Positions 8,834 through 17,448 are shown, numbered from the stretch's first letter. The stretch: DNA of 64,000 bases from Candidatus Methylomirabilota bacterium (GCA_036002485.1 DASYTI010000033.1:1-64000), one strand, 5' to 3'. Notes: a model not told the origin generated them from the sequence alone. Translations and numbers: made by a program.

Positions 8834-9678
8834 GTGAGGTAGTGGACGCGGCGCCGGAAGGCCAGCCACTGGGCGAAGGTGAGCGCCACGATCACGATGA
8901 AGAAGAGCACCACCGCCGCCGACGCCTTGCCGAGCTTGAAGTACTGAAAGGCCTGCTCGTAGATGTAGTACACGTAGATCATCGTCGCGGTGACGGGGCC
9001 GCCCTGGGTCATGATCTTCACGATGTCAAAGCCCTGGAAGCTCGTGATCGTCAGGGTGACCACGAGGAAGAGGGTGGTGGGAGTGAGCAGCGGCCACGTA
9101 ATGTGGCGGAAGCGCTGCCAGCCGCCCGCCCCGTCGAGCGCCGCCGCCTCGTAGAGGTCGCCGGGAATGGCTTGCAGGCCCGCGAGGTAGATCACCATCG
9201 GGTAGCCCACCGTTTTCCACACGGTGACGAGCACGAGCGTCCAGAGTGCCCAGCGATGGTCGCCGAGCCAGTTCACGCCTCGCAGGCCGACGAGCCGAAG
9301 CACGTAGGCGACCAGGCCGTACTGCGGGTCGAGCAGCCAGATCCAGAGCAGGGACACCGCGACCCAGGAGACGACGTAGGAGCTGAAGATCGACGCCTGC
9401 AAGAGCGCGCCCAGGCGCGTGCGGTCGTTCAGAAGCACCGCCAAAACGAGCCCCAGCGTCTGGGACAGCACCACCACTCCCAGGGAGTACTTGACGGTGT
9501 TGGTGACGACCTCCCAGAACTCCGTGGAGACGAGCGCGCGGTAGTTCGCGGCGCCCACCCAGCGCGCGGGCATCACGAGGTCCCACTCGTACAGGCTCAC
9601 CCACGCCGAGTAGGCGACCGGATAGAGGTAGACGAGGGCGAAGAGCAGCAGCGAGGGCGCGGCCAGGGCGTACCCCAG
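8830..9678 (-). CDS. CUT1 sugar/glycerol-phosphate ABC permease, MalF/UgpA-like, probable CTG start
   Basis: Six-helix permease with coupling loop EAAALDGAGGWQRFRHITWP. The only ATG/GTG/TTG in frame is GTG 9600 (256 residues), but that drops the first helix: the frame upstream encodes GYALAAPSLLLFALVYLYP followed by VAYSAW, exactly the family's first helix just before SLYEWDL. No canonical start exists between the binding-protein stop (9703) and 9600. A CTG at 9678 lies five bases after a GGAGG and gives 282 residues, a normal length, so it is used here. The alternative is a lost start codon or sequence error. Partner of the downstream MalG-like permease. Confidence 0.8.
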   Translation of the reverse strand: MGYALAAPSLLLFALVYLYPVAYSAWVSLYEWDLVMPARWVGAANYRALVSTEFWEVVTNTVKYSLGVVVLSQTLGLVLAVLLNDRTRLGALLQASIFSSYVVSWVAVSLLWIWLLDPQYGLVAYVLRLVGLRGVNWLGDHRWALWTLVLVTVWKTVGYPMVIYLAGLQAIPGDLYEAAALDGAGGWQRFRHITWPLLTPTTLFLVVTLTITSFQGFDIVKIMTQGGPVTATMIYVYYIYEQAFQYFKLGKASAAVVLFFIVIVALTFAQWLAFRRRVHYLT

Positions 9679-9700
9679 CCGCGCCTCCGCGCGCGCCCGC

Positions 9701-10984
9701 CTACTGCTGCTTGGCGAGTATCTCGTTGGCCTTGGCCTCTGCCGCCTGCATGATCTCCGCCGCGGTCTTGATGCCGAGCACCGCGGCCTCGAGGTTCGGC
9801 TGGATCACTTCCCGCTGGATCTCGATCAGCGCGGGCGTGTACGGAAAGCGTTGCGCCGTCCGGAGCTGGTCGATGGCGGTCTTGTAGTTCGGGTTCTGCT
9901 TGTAGAAGGCCTGCATCTCGGGCGAGTTGACGGCCGAGGTGCGGATCGGCATGTAGCCGGTGGCCTTCGACAGCGAGATGGTCTGCGCGGGCTCGGTCAT
10001 CCACTTGAGAAAGGCCCAGCCGGCTTCCTTCTGGGCCGGGGGCGCGTCTCGGGCGATGACAAAGAAAGTCCCGCCCGTGGGCACCGCTTGCTTGACCTTC
10101 CCAGGCAGGAAGGCGGTGCCGAGCTTGAACTTGGCGTTCTCGGTCATGTAGTTGAGGAAGGCCGTCGAGGTGAAGATCATCGCCGCCCGGCCGTTGATGA
10201 AATCGGTGTTGGTGACGGTCCAGGCGTTGTAGTCCTTGCCCGGCGGCCGCTTCATCGTCTTGTCCTTGTTGACGAGGTCCACCCAGAACTGGAGAGCCTC
10301 CGTCCCCTTGTCGCGGAAGGCGGCCTTCTTGCCGTCGGGCGTCAGCAGCGAGCCGCCCGCCTCGTGGAGCAGCGCGTACCAGAACCACCAGTCCACCGGC
10401 ACCTCGAAGCCGTACGTCTTGGTCTCGCCGCCCTCGCGCACCGTGAGCTTGGCCGCCGCATCCCGCAGCTCGTCCCACGTGGCCGGCACCTTCACGCCCT
10501 TGGCCGCGAGCATGTCGGCGTTGTAGTAGAGGATGGGCGTCGAGCGGAAGAAGGGCAGCGCCATGAGCGGCGCCGCCGGCTTGCCCAGGTAATCGAAATA
10601 GGTGTGCTGGGTCTGCCCGGGCAGGTAGTCCTCGAGGTTGGCGCCGTTCGGACCCTTGGCGTAGGGCTCGAGGTTCTCGAAGAGCCCGGAGGCGGCGAGC
10701 TGCGGGATGGCCTCGCCGATCACGTGGAACGTGGCGGGCGCGGTCTTGGTCGCCGCGGCGGCGCGGATCTTGGCCAGGGCCTCGAAGTAGTCGCCCTGGA
10801 AGGTCCCCTCGATCCTGTACTTGGACTGCGACTCGTTGAACCGCTTGATGTGGGCCTCGGTGACCTCGCGGTTCGTGCCCCCGAAGGAATACCAGAACTG
10901 GGCCACGACGGGGCCCTGGGCCGCGGCCGGACCGGCCGCGCCGAGGAATCCGGCAATCATCAGCAGGGCCAGCGCTCGTCTCAT
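9701..10984 (-). CDS. Periplasmic extracellular solute-binding protein, family 1 (UgpB-like)
   Basis: 427 residues from ATG 10984, preceded by GAGGAGGC. Residues 1-23 are a signal peptide (MRRALALLMIAGFLG, cleavage after AAA). The mature part begins with VVAQFWYSFGG, then PALPFF-like LMALPFFRSTPILYYN and GRAAMIFTSTAFL, signatures of the UgpB/MalE type substrate-binding proteins. Closest overall pattern is glycerol-3-phosphate or sugar binding; the ligand is not certain. First gene of the three-gene CUT1 cluster, followed at about 22 bases by the permease with the unusual start. Confidence 0.88.
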   Translation of the reverse strand: MRRALALLMIAGFLGAAGPAAAQGPVVAQFWYSFGGTNREVTEAHIKRFNESQSKYRIEGTFQGDYFEALAKIRAAAATKTAPATFHVIGEAIPQLAASGLFENLEPYAKGPNGANLEDYLPGQTQHTYFDYLGKPAAPLMALPFFRSTPILYYNADMLAAKGVKVPATWDELRDAAAKLTVREGGETKTYGFEVPVDWWFWYALLHEAGGSLLTPDGKKAAFRDKGTEALQFWVDLVNKDKTMKRPPGKDYNAWTVTNTDFINGRAAMIFTSTAFLNYMTENAKFKLGTAFLPGKVKQAVPTGGTFFVIARDAPPAQKEAGWAFLKWMTEPAQTISLSKATGYMPIRTSAVNSPEMQAFYKQNPNYKTAIDQLRTAQRFPYTPALIEIQREVIQPNLEAAVLGIKTAAEIMQAAEAKANEILAKQQ

Positions 10985-11054
10985 CTTCTTGTGCCTCCTC
11001 TGGTCTTGGGTGGCTCTCTGGAGCAGACGGCTGCCGCGGCCGCGATGCAGCGGG

Positions 11055-11060
11055 ATTATA
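11055..11060 (-). promoter_or_regulatory. Perfect -10 hexamer upstream of the CUT1 operon
   Basis: TATAAT on the minus strand lies about 70 bases upstream of the binding-protein ATG (10984) in the divergent gap with the MetE-like gene. No good -35 is present at 16-18 bases, so this is a partial match, plausible as a sigma-70 promoter in a GC-rich background. Confidence 0.4.
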
Positions 11061-11137
11061 GCGCGGGTTCTCCCACGCGATTTGTTGGTGATATGTGAAT
11101 TGACTGATCGCGCGGGCCCCGCTATTGTGGCCCGGCC

Positions 11138-12175
11138 ATGCTGAGGACGACGCTCGCGGGCAGCCTTCCCAAGCCATCCTGGCTCGCCGATCCGAGCGCT
11201 CAGCTCTTCGCGCCGTGGGTGGCCCCGGCCGACCGGTTGCGTGAGGCCCAGGACGACGCCGTGCGCCTGGCCCTCCTCGACCAGGAGGAAGCCGGCCTCG
11301 ACATCGTCTCCGACGGCGAGCAGCGGCGCCGGCACTACATCTGGGGATTCCTGGATGGCTTGACGGGCACCGATACGGAACGGCTCGGGAAAAAGCGGAC
11401 GCGGGGCGGCCGCTACGTCGCCGAGCAGGACGTGGCCAGGATCATCGGCGAGGTGACGCGACCGGGGCCCGTCATGGGCTCGGCCCTCGCCTTCGCGAAG
11501 GCCCACACGCGGCGCCCGGTCAAGGTCGCTCTGCCGGGTCCCATGACCATGGTCGACACCACGCTCGACGAGCACTACCGCCAGGACGAGGAGAGCCTGG
11601 CCATGCGCTTCGCCGCCCTCCTGAACGCCGAGGCCCGCGACCTGACCGCGGCGGGAGCCGACGTGATCCAGTTCGACGAGCCCTGCTTCAACATCTACCT
11701 CGACAAGGTGAAGGCCTGGGGGATCCGGGCCCTCGAGGCGGCCATCGACGGCGTGAGCTGCACGACGGCCATCCATATCTGCTACAGCTATGGAATCCCC
11801 CGCGTCCTCGCCTGGAAGCACAAGAACACGGAATGGGGCCAGTACGCGGTCACCCTCCCCCTGCTTCGCGAGACGCGGATCAATCAGATCTCCGTCGAGT
11901 GCGCGGCCTCTGGGGTCGACGTGGCCCTCCTGGCGGAGGCGCGCGGGAAGGACATCCTCCTCGGCGTCATCGACGTGGGCACCGAGGAGGTCGAGTCGCC
12001 CGCCCTCGTGGCCGAGCGCATCAGGAAGGCGCTCCCGTACGTGGATGCCGGGCGCCTCTTTCCCTGCACGGATTGCGGGCTGGTGCCCCGCAGCCGGGAG
12101 TCGGCGCGAGGAAAGCTCCGGGCTCTCGTGGAGGGCGCGCGGCTCGTCCGCCGCGAGCGGGGAGCCGTGACCTGA
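11138..12175 (+). CDS. MetE C-terminal-domain-like cobalamin-independent methyltransferase
   Basis: 345 residues, equivalent to the catalytic half of MetE (homocysteine methyltransferase), without the N-terminal domain. Zinc ligands are visible: H213 and C215 in HICYSYG, E254 in ISVECAAS and C313 in PCTDCGL. QFDEP (178-182) matches the substrate-binding DEPA segment. Such core-length proteins can methylate homocysteine using a corrinoid protein or another methyl donor, or act on other thiols. The N-terminus MLRTTLAGSLPKPSWL is the typical beginning of the family. It is divergent from the CUT1 cluster and precedes the second Liv operon by about 120 bases. Confidence 0.82.
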   Translation: MLRTTLAGSLPKPSWLADPSAQLFAPWVAPADRLREAQDDAVRLALLDQEEAGLDIVSDGEQRRRHYIWGFLDGLTGTDTERLGKKRTRGGRYVAEQDVARIIGEVTRPGPVMGSALAFAKAHTRRPVKVALPGPMTMVDTTLDEHYRQDEESLAMRFAALLNAEARDLTAAGADVIQFDEPCFNIYLDKVKAWGIRALEAAIDGVSCTTAIHICYSYGIPRVLAWKHKNTEWGQYAVTLPLLRETRINQISVECAASGVDVALLAEARGKDILLGVIDVGTEEVESPALVAERIRKALPYVDAGRLFPCTDCGLVPRSRESARGKLRALVEGARLVRRERGAVT

Positions 12176-12221
12176 GAGTCGCCGTCCTCGGCCGACGACG
12201 TGATGCGCGACCGGAGCGCGC

Positions 12222-12251
12222 TTGACAACGCTTCCGCCGCGATTCTAGAGT
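12222..12251 (+). promoter_or_regulatory. Putative sigma-70 promoter for second Liv operon
   Basis: Perfect -35 TTGACA at 12222-12227 and -10 TAGAGT at 12246-12251 with an 18-base spacer. The livK ATG at 12296 follows 45 bases later, behind AAGGAGGC. Reasonable but untested promoter. Confidence 0.5.
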
Positions 12252-12295
12252 CTGCCAGCCCCATCACCCAGTCACCGTGCAAGGAGGCACTGGCC

Positions 12296-13531
12296 ATGCG
12301 ACGATTCCTTGTCCTCGCCCTCGTGTCAGGGATGCTTCTCGTCGCCGCCCCCGCACCCGCCGCGGCGCAGGACACGCTCAAGATCGGCGCGCCCCAGCCC
12401 ATGACCGGCCCCGACGCGCCGTTTGGCGACAAGTTCAAGAAGGCGTACGGGATGGCCGTCGAGGAGATCAACGCCAAGGGCGGCGTCAACGGCAAGAAGA
12501 TCGAGGTGATCATCGACGACCACCAGGCCAAGAACGCGCTGGCCGCCACGGTGGCCGAGAAGCTGATCACCCAGACCAAGGTACTCGTTCTCACCGGAGG
12601 CCGCGCCTCGGGTCAGGCCGTGGAGATCGCCTCCGTGGCCCAGAGGCTCAAGACGCCGTACGTGGTCGATCACCCGTCGGCCGACATCATCACCTCGAAG
12701 GGCTTCGAGTGGGTGTTCCGGAACAACCCCACGGGGTCCATCTACCCGCAGGCCTTCAACAAGTTCATCACGGAAGTGCCGGGGGCCATGCCGAAGTCCG
12801 CCGCCGTGGTCTACGACAACACGGTCTTCGGCAAGACCATCGCGAACTCCGCCATGACCTTCCTCAAGTCCAAGAACGTGCCAATCGTCAATGACGAGGC
12901 CTACCCGGTCAACAGTCTCGACTTCAAACCGCTGATGACCAAGGTCAAGGCCGGCAATCCGGACTTCCTGCTCATGGTCGCGGTGGCGACCACGGACGCC
13001 ATCCTCCTCACCAAGCACGCCAAGGAGATCGGGGTGGCCCCGCGGGCCTTCGTCGGATTCGGCGGCGGGTTCGGGGTCGAGGACCTCGCCAAGGAGCTGG
13101 GGCCGCAGAGCCAGAACGTCTTCTCCTCGGCCGCGTGGTCGGGCAATCCCAACGACCCGACCGTGAAGGAGTTCTACAAGAAGTTCCACGACAAGTACGG
13201 CATCTGGCCCAAGGAGCACGAGGTCGAAGGCTACGCCATCGTCTACGTGATCGCCGACGCGCTGCGGCGCTCGTCGCTCGGCGGCAATCTGGACGCCGAT
13301 CGCGAGACCATCCGCCAGGCGCTGCTCAAGACGGACATGACCACCGTGTTCGGAAAGGTCAAGTTCGGGAACTGGGCCGGCCCGCTCGGCGACAAGTACA
13401 CGAACCAGAACATCTACTCCCCCGATCATTCGGTGCTCGCGCAGTGGCTGGACGGCAAGCTCCAGAACGTCTGGCCCAAGTCCAACGCCGAAACCAACTA
13501 CGTCTTCCCGGACAACACGGTCAAGCGCTGA
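12296..13531 (+). CDS. livK: Periplasmic branched-chain amino acid-type binding protein (second Liv system)
   Basis: 411 residues from ATG 12296 behind AAGGAGGC. The first 26 residues are a signal peptide (MRRFLVLALVSGMLLVAAPA, ending AAA before QDTLKIGAPQPMTGP). The type I periplasmic binding fold is shown by AVEEINAKGGVNGKKIEVI, VLTGGRASGQAVEI and NPDFLLMVAVATTD. An earlier ATG adds 32 residues with no signal character. First gene of a complete livKHMGF operon; the ligand may be an amide or aromatic acid as easily as a branched-chain amino acid. Confidence 0.92.
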   Translation: MRRFLVLALVSGMLLVAAPAPAAAQDTLKIGAPQPMTGPDAPFGDKFKKAYGMAVEEINAKGGVNGKKIEVIIDDHQAKNALAATVAEKLITQTKVLVLTGGRASGQAVEIASVAQRLKTPYVVDHPSADIITSKGFEWVFRNNPTGSIYPQAFNKFITEVPGAMPKSAAVVYDNTVFGKTIANSAMTFLKSKNVPIVNDEAYPVNSLDFKPLMTKVKAGNPDFLLMVAVATTDAILLTKHAKEIGVAPRAFVGFGGGFGVEDLAKELGPQSQNVFSSAAWSGNPNDPTVKEFYKKFHDKYGIWPKEHEVEGYAIVYVIADALRRSSLGGNLDADRETIRQALLKTDMTTVFGKVKFGNWAGPLGDKYTNQNIYSPDHSVLAQWLDGKLQNVWPKSNAETNYVFPDNTVKR

Positions 13532-13543
13532 CGCCTCCTCCCG

Positions 13544-13579
13544 CCTCCGCCCGCTTCTCGGCCGAGAAGCAGGCGGAGG
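13544..13579 (+). terminator. Near-perfect palindromic hairpin between livK and livH (second system)
   Basis: Two 18-base arms (13544-13561 and 13562-13579) are reverse complements with one mismatch. Lacks a T-run. Same location as the 6667-6694 hairpin in the first Liv operon, and so likely serves to lower permease expression relative to binding protein or to protect the livK message. Confidence 0.7.
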
Positions 13580-13592
13580 GCGGACCATCGTC

Positions 13593-14459
13593 GTGGACAC
13601 CTTCTTTCAGAGTCTGGTCAGCGGCGTTCTGACCGGCTCGCTCTACGCCATGATCGGCGTGGGGCTGACCGTGGTCTTCGGCGTCATGCGCATCATCAAC
13701 CTGGCCCACGGCGACCTCGTGATGCTCGGCATGTACGGGGCCTTCTGGAGCCACGTCCTGTGGCGGATCGATCCCTTCATCTCCCTCGTGCTCTGGGTTC
13801 CCCTCATGTTCCTGGGGGGGACGCTCGTCTATCGCTTCCTCCTGCGCTCGATCATCCCCGGGGGAGAGCTCAATACCCTGCTCTACACGGCGGGCTTCTC
13901 TCTTCTCATCGCCAACGTCGCGCTCTTCTCGTGGACGGGCGACTACCGCACGATCAAGCTGCCCTACGCGATCACGCCTCTCCGACCGTTCGGCATCGCC
14001 GTGCCGATCCCCCTGGCCCTCGCTTTCGCCCTGGCCACCGCCATCACGCTGGCCCTCTACCTCTTCCTCGCTCGTACCGACCTCGGCCGCGCCATCCGCG
14101 CCACCAGTCAGAACCCCGAGGCGGCGGCCTTGATGGGGATCGACGCCGGGCGCGTCAGCATGGTCACCTTCGGTCTGGGGAGTGCCCTCGCCGGGGCCGC
14201 GGGAATCCTCCTGGCGCCTTCGCTGTACCTCTACCCGACGGTGGGAGAGATCCTCATCGCCAAATGCTTCGTCATCGTGGTTCTCGGCGGCCTCGGCTCC
14301 GTGGCCGGAGCCATCGCGGGAGGGATCCTCCTCGGCCTCGTCGAGTCACTGGGCGCCGTGTACGTCTCCGTGGCCTACAAGGACACCATCGGCTTCGTCA
14401 TCTTCCTGCTCGTGCTGCTCTTCCGCCCCTCGGGCCTCTTCGGCGTCGGCAAATCGTGA
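13593..14459 (+). CDS. livH: Branched-chain amino acid-type ABC permease LivH (second system)
   Basis: 288 residues from GTG 13593, preceded by GGAGGG within the hairpin. About eight membrane helices; signatures SGVLTGSLYAMIGVGLTVVF, RIINLAHGDLVMLGMYG and the coupling loop RATSQNPEAAALMGIDAGR. Ends LLFRPSGLFGVGKS. The stop overlaps the livM GTG (GTGA). Partner of LivM in the inner membrane. Confidence 0.93.
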   Translation: MDTFFQSLVSGVLTGSLYAMIGVGLTVVFGVMRIINLAHGDLVMLGMYGAFWSHVLWRIDPFISLVLWVPLMFLGGTLVYRFLLRSIIPGGELNTLLYTAGFSLLIANVALFSWTGDYRTIKLPYAITPLRPFGIAVPIPLALAFALATAITLALYLFLARTDLGRAIRATSQNPEAAALMGIDAGRVSMVTFGLGSALAGAAGILLAPSLYLYPTVGEILIAKCFVIVVLGGLGSVAGAIAGGILLGLVESLGAVYVSVAYKDTIGFVIFLLVLLFRPSGLFGVGKS

Positions 14460-15424
14460 GCCGCGCGGCCGCCGTCGCCCTCGTCGTCATCCTCATGATG
14501 GCACCGCCGTTGCTCACGGCAAACTCTTTCCTCCTCCACCTGGGCATCACCATGCTGCTGTGGACGCTGCTCGGCGCGTCGTGGAATCTCCTCGGCGGCT
14601 TCGCGGGCCAGGTCTCTTTCGGGCACGCGACCTTCTTCGGAGTGGGCGCCTACGCCACCATGCTGCTCTACCTCCGCCTCGGCCTGGCCCCGTGGTACGG
14701 GCTGGCCCTGGGCGGCCTCGCGGCGATGCTCGTCTCGCTGCCCATCGGACTGATCTGTTTCCGCCTCCGGGGGCCTTACTTCTCGCTGTCCACCCTCGCG
14801 GTGGCGGAGATCGTGAGACTGGTGGCCCTCAACTGGGAAGCGCTCACCAACGGTCCCGTGGGTCTCTTGATCACGGGGCTGCCGAGCGTGGCCCTGGGCG
14901 GGCGGGTCATCAACTGGGAGAGCAAGCTCCCTTTCTATTGCGTCATCGCCGCTCTGGCCGCGCTGGCCATGGCCGCGACCCGGCAACTCTCACGCGCGAG
15001 GCTGGGCGCCTATCTGGTGGCCATCCGCGAAGATGAAGACGCCGCGGAGGCAATCGGGATCGACACGGTGCGAGCCAAGGTGCTCACCCTCGCCCTCTCC
15101 GCCTTCTTCACGGGGCTGGGGGGCGGCTTCTACGGCTTCTACTACCGTTACGTGGACCCGGATGCCGTGTTTCCCATCGCGCTCTCCGTGGAGATGGTCT
15201 TCATCGCGGTGGTGGGCGGGCTTTCCACCGTGGTGGGCCCGGTGATCGGGGCCGTGTTCCTCACCAGCATCGGCGAGCTGTTCCGCGAGCGCTTCCAGGT
15301 CGGCCACCTGATCTTCTACGGGCTGTTCATGATGCTCGCGATCCGTTATCTGCCCGAAGGGATATGGGGCAGTCTGCGGCGCGCCTTGGCGGGCCGTCCG
15401 AGAGCCGAGCCTTGGCGCTCCTGA
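14456..15424 (+). CDS. livM: Branched-chain amino acid-type ABC permease LivM (second system)
   Basis: 322 residues from GTG 14456 overlapping the livH stop. Signatures: SWNLLGGFAGQVSFGHATFF, RLRGPYFSLSTLAVAEIVRL and the ATPase-docking loop YLVAIREDEDAAEAIGIDT. The C-terminal part RYLPEGIWGSLRRAL is typical. The same reading phase stays open far upstream through livH, which is non-coding there. Its 3' end overlaps the livG start by a few bases. Confidence 0.93.
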   Translation: MSRAAAVALVVILMMAPPLLTANSFLLHLGITMLLWTLLGASWNLLGGFAGQVSFGHATFFGVGAYATMLLYLRLGLAPWYGLALGGLAAMLVSLPIGLICFRLRGPYFSLSTLAVAEIVRLVALNWEALTNGPVGLLITGLPSVALGGRVINWESKLPFYCVIAALAALAMAATRQLSRARLGAYLVAIREDEDAAEAIGIDTVRAKVLTLALSAFFTGLGGGFYGFYYRYVDPDAVFPIALSVEMVFIAVVGGLSTVVGPVIGAVFLTSIGELFRERFQVGHLIFYGLFMMLAIRYLPEGIWGSLRRALAGRPRAEPWRS

Positions 15425-16131
15425 CCGTCATCGATCTGACCCGCGACTTCGGCGGTCTCCGCGCCGTGGCCGGCTTCTCCTTCCAGGTCGAGGGCGGGGA
15501 GATTCTGGGGCTCATCGGGCCCAATGGCGCGGGCAAGACCACGGTCTTCAACTTGATCACCGGCTTCCTGCGCCCGACATCGGGTCAGATACTAATCGAG
15601 CGACGGAGCATCGTCGGCCTGCGGCCTCATGCCGTCATCCGGCAGGGCATTGCCCGGACCTTCCAGGTGGTGAAGCCTTTCCCCAAGCTCTCCGTGAGAG
15701 AGAACGTCACCCTGGCCGCTTTCACCCACGAGCGGACACGGCGGCGCGCGGAAGCTGTGGCCTCTGGCCTCCTGGAACGCGTGGGACTGGGAGACCGGCT
15801 GGGCACCCCCGCCGCCGATCTCACCCTGAGCGGGCAGAAGCGCCTCGAGATCGCGCGGGCCCTGGCCACCCGCCCGAGGGTCCTTCTCCTCGACGAGCCC
15901 ATGGGAGGCCTCAATCCTCGCGAGGTGGACGAGGCGTCAGCTCTCGTCAAGGGGATACGCGCCGACGGCGTCGCCGTCGTCCTCGTCGAGCACGTGATGA
16001 AGGCCATCATGCGCATCTCCGATCGCGTGGTGGTGATTCACCACGGGGAGAAGATCGCGGATGGCGCGCCGGATCGCGTGGTCCAGGACCCGAGCGTGAT
16101 CGCGGCCTACCTCGGCACGCGGAGAAGCTGA
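15412..16131 (+). CDS. livG: Branched-chain amino acid-type ABC ATP-binding protein LivG (second system)
   Basis: 239 residues from a TTG at 15412; ATG 15364 is an alternative that adds 16 residues and overlaps livM by 61 bases. Family homology begins at LTVIDLTRDFGGLRAV, favouring the shorter form. Walker A GPNGAGKTTVFNLITGF, GIARTFQVVKPFPKLSV, signature LSGQKRLEIARALA, Walker B VLLLDEPMGGLN, then VVLVEHVMKAIM. Ends DPSVIAAYLGTRRS. Confidence 0.92.
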   Translation: MALLTVIDLTRDFGGLRAVAGFSFQVEGGEILGLIGPNGAGKTTVFNLITGFLRPTSGQILIERRSIVGLRPHAVIRQGIARTFQVVKPFPKLSVRENVTLAAFTHERTRRRAEAVASGLLERVGLGDRLGTPAADLTLSGQKRLEIARALATRPRVLLLDEPMGGLNPREVDEASALVKGIRADGVAVVLVEHVMKAIMRISDRVVVIHHGEKIADGAPDRVVQDPSVIAAYLGTRRS

Positions 16132-16132
16132 C

Positions 16133-16837
16133 ATGCTGCGTGTGGAAGACCTCGAGGTCGCCTATGGCAAGATCCAAGCGCTCTGGGGTGTGACGTTCGA
16201 GATTTCGGAAGGTGAGATCGTCGCCCTGGTGGGCGCAAACGGCGCCGGCAAGACCACCACGCTCAAGACTCTCTCCGGCCTCCTTCGCCCCCAGAGGGGG
16301 CAGATGTCCCTGGACGAGCGCCGGCTCGACCACCTCTCCCCCGCGGAAATCGTGGAGCTGGGCCTCGTGCACGTGCCGGAGGGGCGGAAGCTCTTCCCCG
16401 AGATGACCGTGCTCGACAACCTCCTGATCGGGGGTTACCCGCGCACGGCCCGGCCCGAGCGCCCTCGCCGGCTCGAGGAGGTCTTCGCGATCTTCCCGAC
16501 GCTGGCCGAGCGCCGCCGACAGCTCGCGGGCACCCTCTCGGGCGGCGAGCAGCAGATGGTCGCCATCGGCCGAGGACTCATGGCCGGCCCTCGCCTCCTC
16601 ATGCTCGACGAGCCATCGCTCGGGCTCGCCCCCATCATGGTCGAGGAGATGTTCCGCGTGATCGGAGACATCAACCGGGCCGGCGTGACGGTGCTTCTGG
16701 TCGAGCAGAACATCGAGCATGCCCTTGCTCTTGCCCACCGGGGCTTCGTCCTCGAGTCGGGCCGGATGGTCCTGTCAGGGACGGGTCAGGATCTGCTGGC
16801 GAGCGCGCGTGTGCGCGAAGCCTATCTCGGGCTCTGA
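16133..16837 (+). CDS. livF: Branched-chain amino acid-type ABC ATP-binding protein LivF (second system)
   Basis: 234 residues from ATG 16133, two bases after the livG stop. Walker A GANGAGKTTTLKTLSGLL, VHVPEGRKLFPEMTVLDN (the LivF lock region), signature LSGGEQQMVAIGRGLM, Walker B LLMLDEPSLGLAP, and VLLVEQNIEHAL. Last gene of this livKHMGF operon; a GC-rich hairpin follows. Confidence 0.93.
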   Translation: MLRVEDLEVAYGKIQALWGVTFEISEGEIVALVGANGAGKTTTLKTLSGLLRPQRGQMSLDERRLDHLSPAEIVELGLVHVPEGRKLFPEMTVLDNLLIGGYPRTARPERPRRLEEVFAIFPTLAERRRQLAGTLSGGEQQMVAIGRGLMAGPRLLMLDEPSLGLAPIMVEEMFRVIGDINRAGVTVLLVEQNIEHALALAHRGFVLESGRMVLSGTGQDLLASARVREAYLGL

Positions 16838-16851
16838 GTCTTCTTCGGTTC

Positions 16852-16881
16852 TGGGGGGGAGCGAGCCACGCTCCTCCCCCA
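16852..16881 (+). terminator. GC-rich hairpin after livF
   Basis: A 30-base stem-loop with a TGGGGGGGAGCG/CGCTCCTCCCCCA-type stem, followed by CAGACCCCCCCACGG. It ends the Liv operon. The same stem plus the ACCCCCCCAC tail recurs twice in tandem at 45996-46097, so it belongs to a dispersed family. Confidence 0.6.
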
Positions 16882-16923
16882 GACCCCCCCACGGCTCCGT
16901 GATGGGGCTGGGAATGGCTTGAC

Positions 16924-17448
16924 GTGATGCCCGGGAACGGGAATCATGCCGGGGTCATGGCCAAAGACGTGCGCCCCCTGCACCACGCCGACCGCCGACG
17001 GGACGTGATGATGCCCTACGCGCCGGCCCTGCTCGTCCGCCGCGGGAGCCTGGTCTTCCTCTCGGGTGTCACCGCGGCGCCCGTCTACCACAGCCATCCG
17101 CACCGCGAGGAGGAGTTCGACCTGCCCCAGACCATGCGCGAGCAGGCCGTGCTCGCCATGGAGAACCTGAAAAAGACGCTCGAGGCTGCGGGCTGCACGC
17201 TGGGCGACATGGTGTCCGCCACGCGCTATCTCACCGACGTGAGCGAGCAGGACGATCTCAACCGGGTCTGGGCCGATTATCTGGCCGGGCACCTGCCGAC
17301 CACGACCACCGTGGAGGTCTCGAGGCTCGCCACCCATCGCAACTGCAAGATCGAGATCAGCGCCATCGCCGTCGCCGACTCCGCGCCACCCGAGAAGCCC
17401 CGCAGACGCCGGATCGCGCGACGCGCTCCGAAAGGACGACGCCAGTGA
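16924..17448 (+). CDS. RidA/YjgF/UK114 family protein
   Basis: A Rid-superfamily trimeric enamine/imine deaminase fold: LVFLSGVTAAPVYHSHPHRE, EQAVLAMENLKKTLEAAGCT, VSATRYLTDVSEQDDLNRVW and TTVEVSRLATHRNCKIEISA. The Arg of the RidA active site is not clearly present where EcRidA has it (here SRLAT), so it may belong to a non-RidA subfamily. Starts GTG 16924, ATG 16957 or ATG 17008 are possible; none has a strong ribosome site. The basic tail (RRRRIARRAPKGRR) is unusual. Overlaps the next gene (GTGA at 17445-17448), so both likely serve one catabolic step. Confidence 0.8.
   Translation: MMPGNGNHAGVMAKDVRPLHHADRRRDVMMPYAPALLVRRGSLVFLSGVTAAPVYHSHPHREEEFDLPQTMREQAVLAMENLKKTLEAAGCTLGDMVSATRYLTDVSEQDDLNRVWADYLAGHLPTTTTVEVSRLATHRNCKIEISAIAVADSAPPEKPRRRRIARRAPKGRRQ

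Noticed and set aside
12326-13600. Long open frame antisense to the second livK gene
   Set aside because: Arises from high GC and codon bias; residues are low-complexity (HGG, LVEL repeats) and lack any domain pattern, while the plus-strand gene has a signal peptide and fold.
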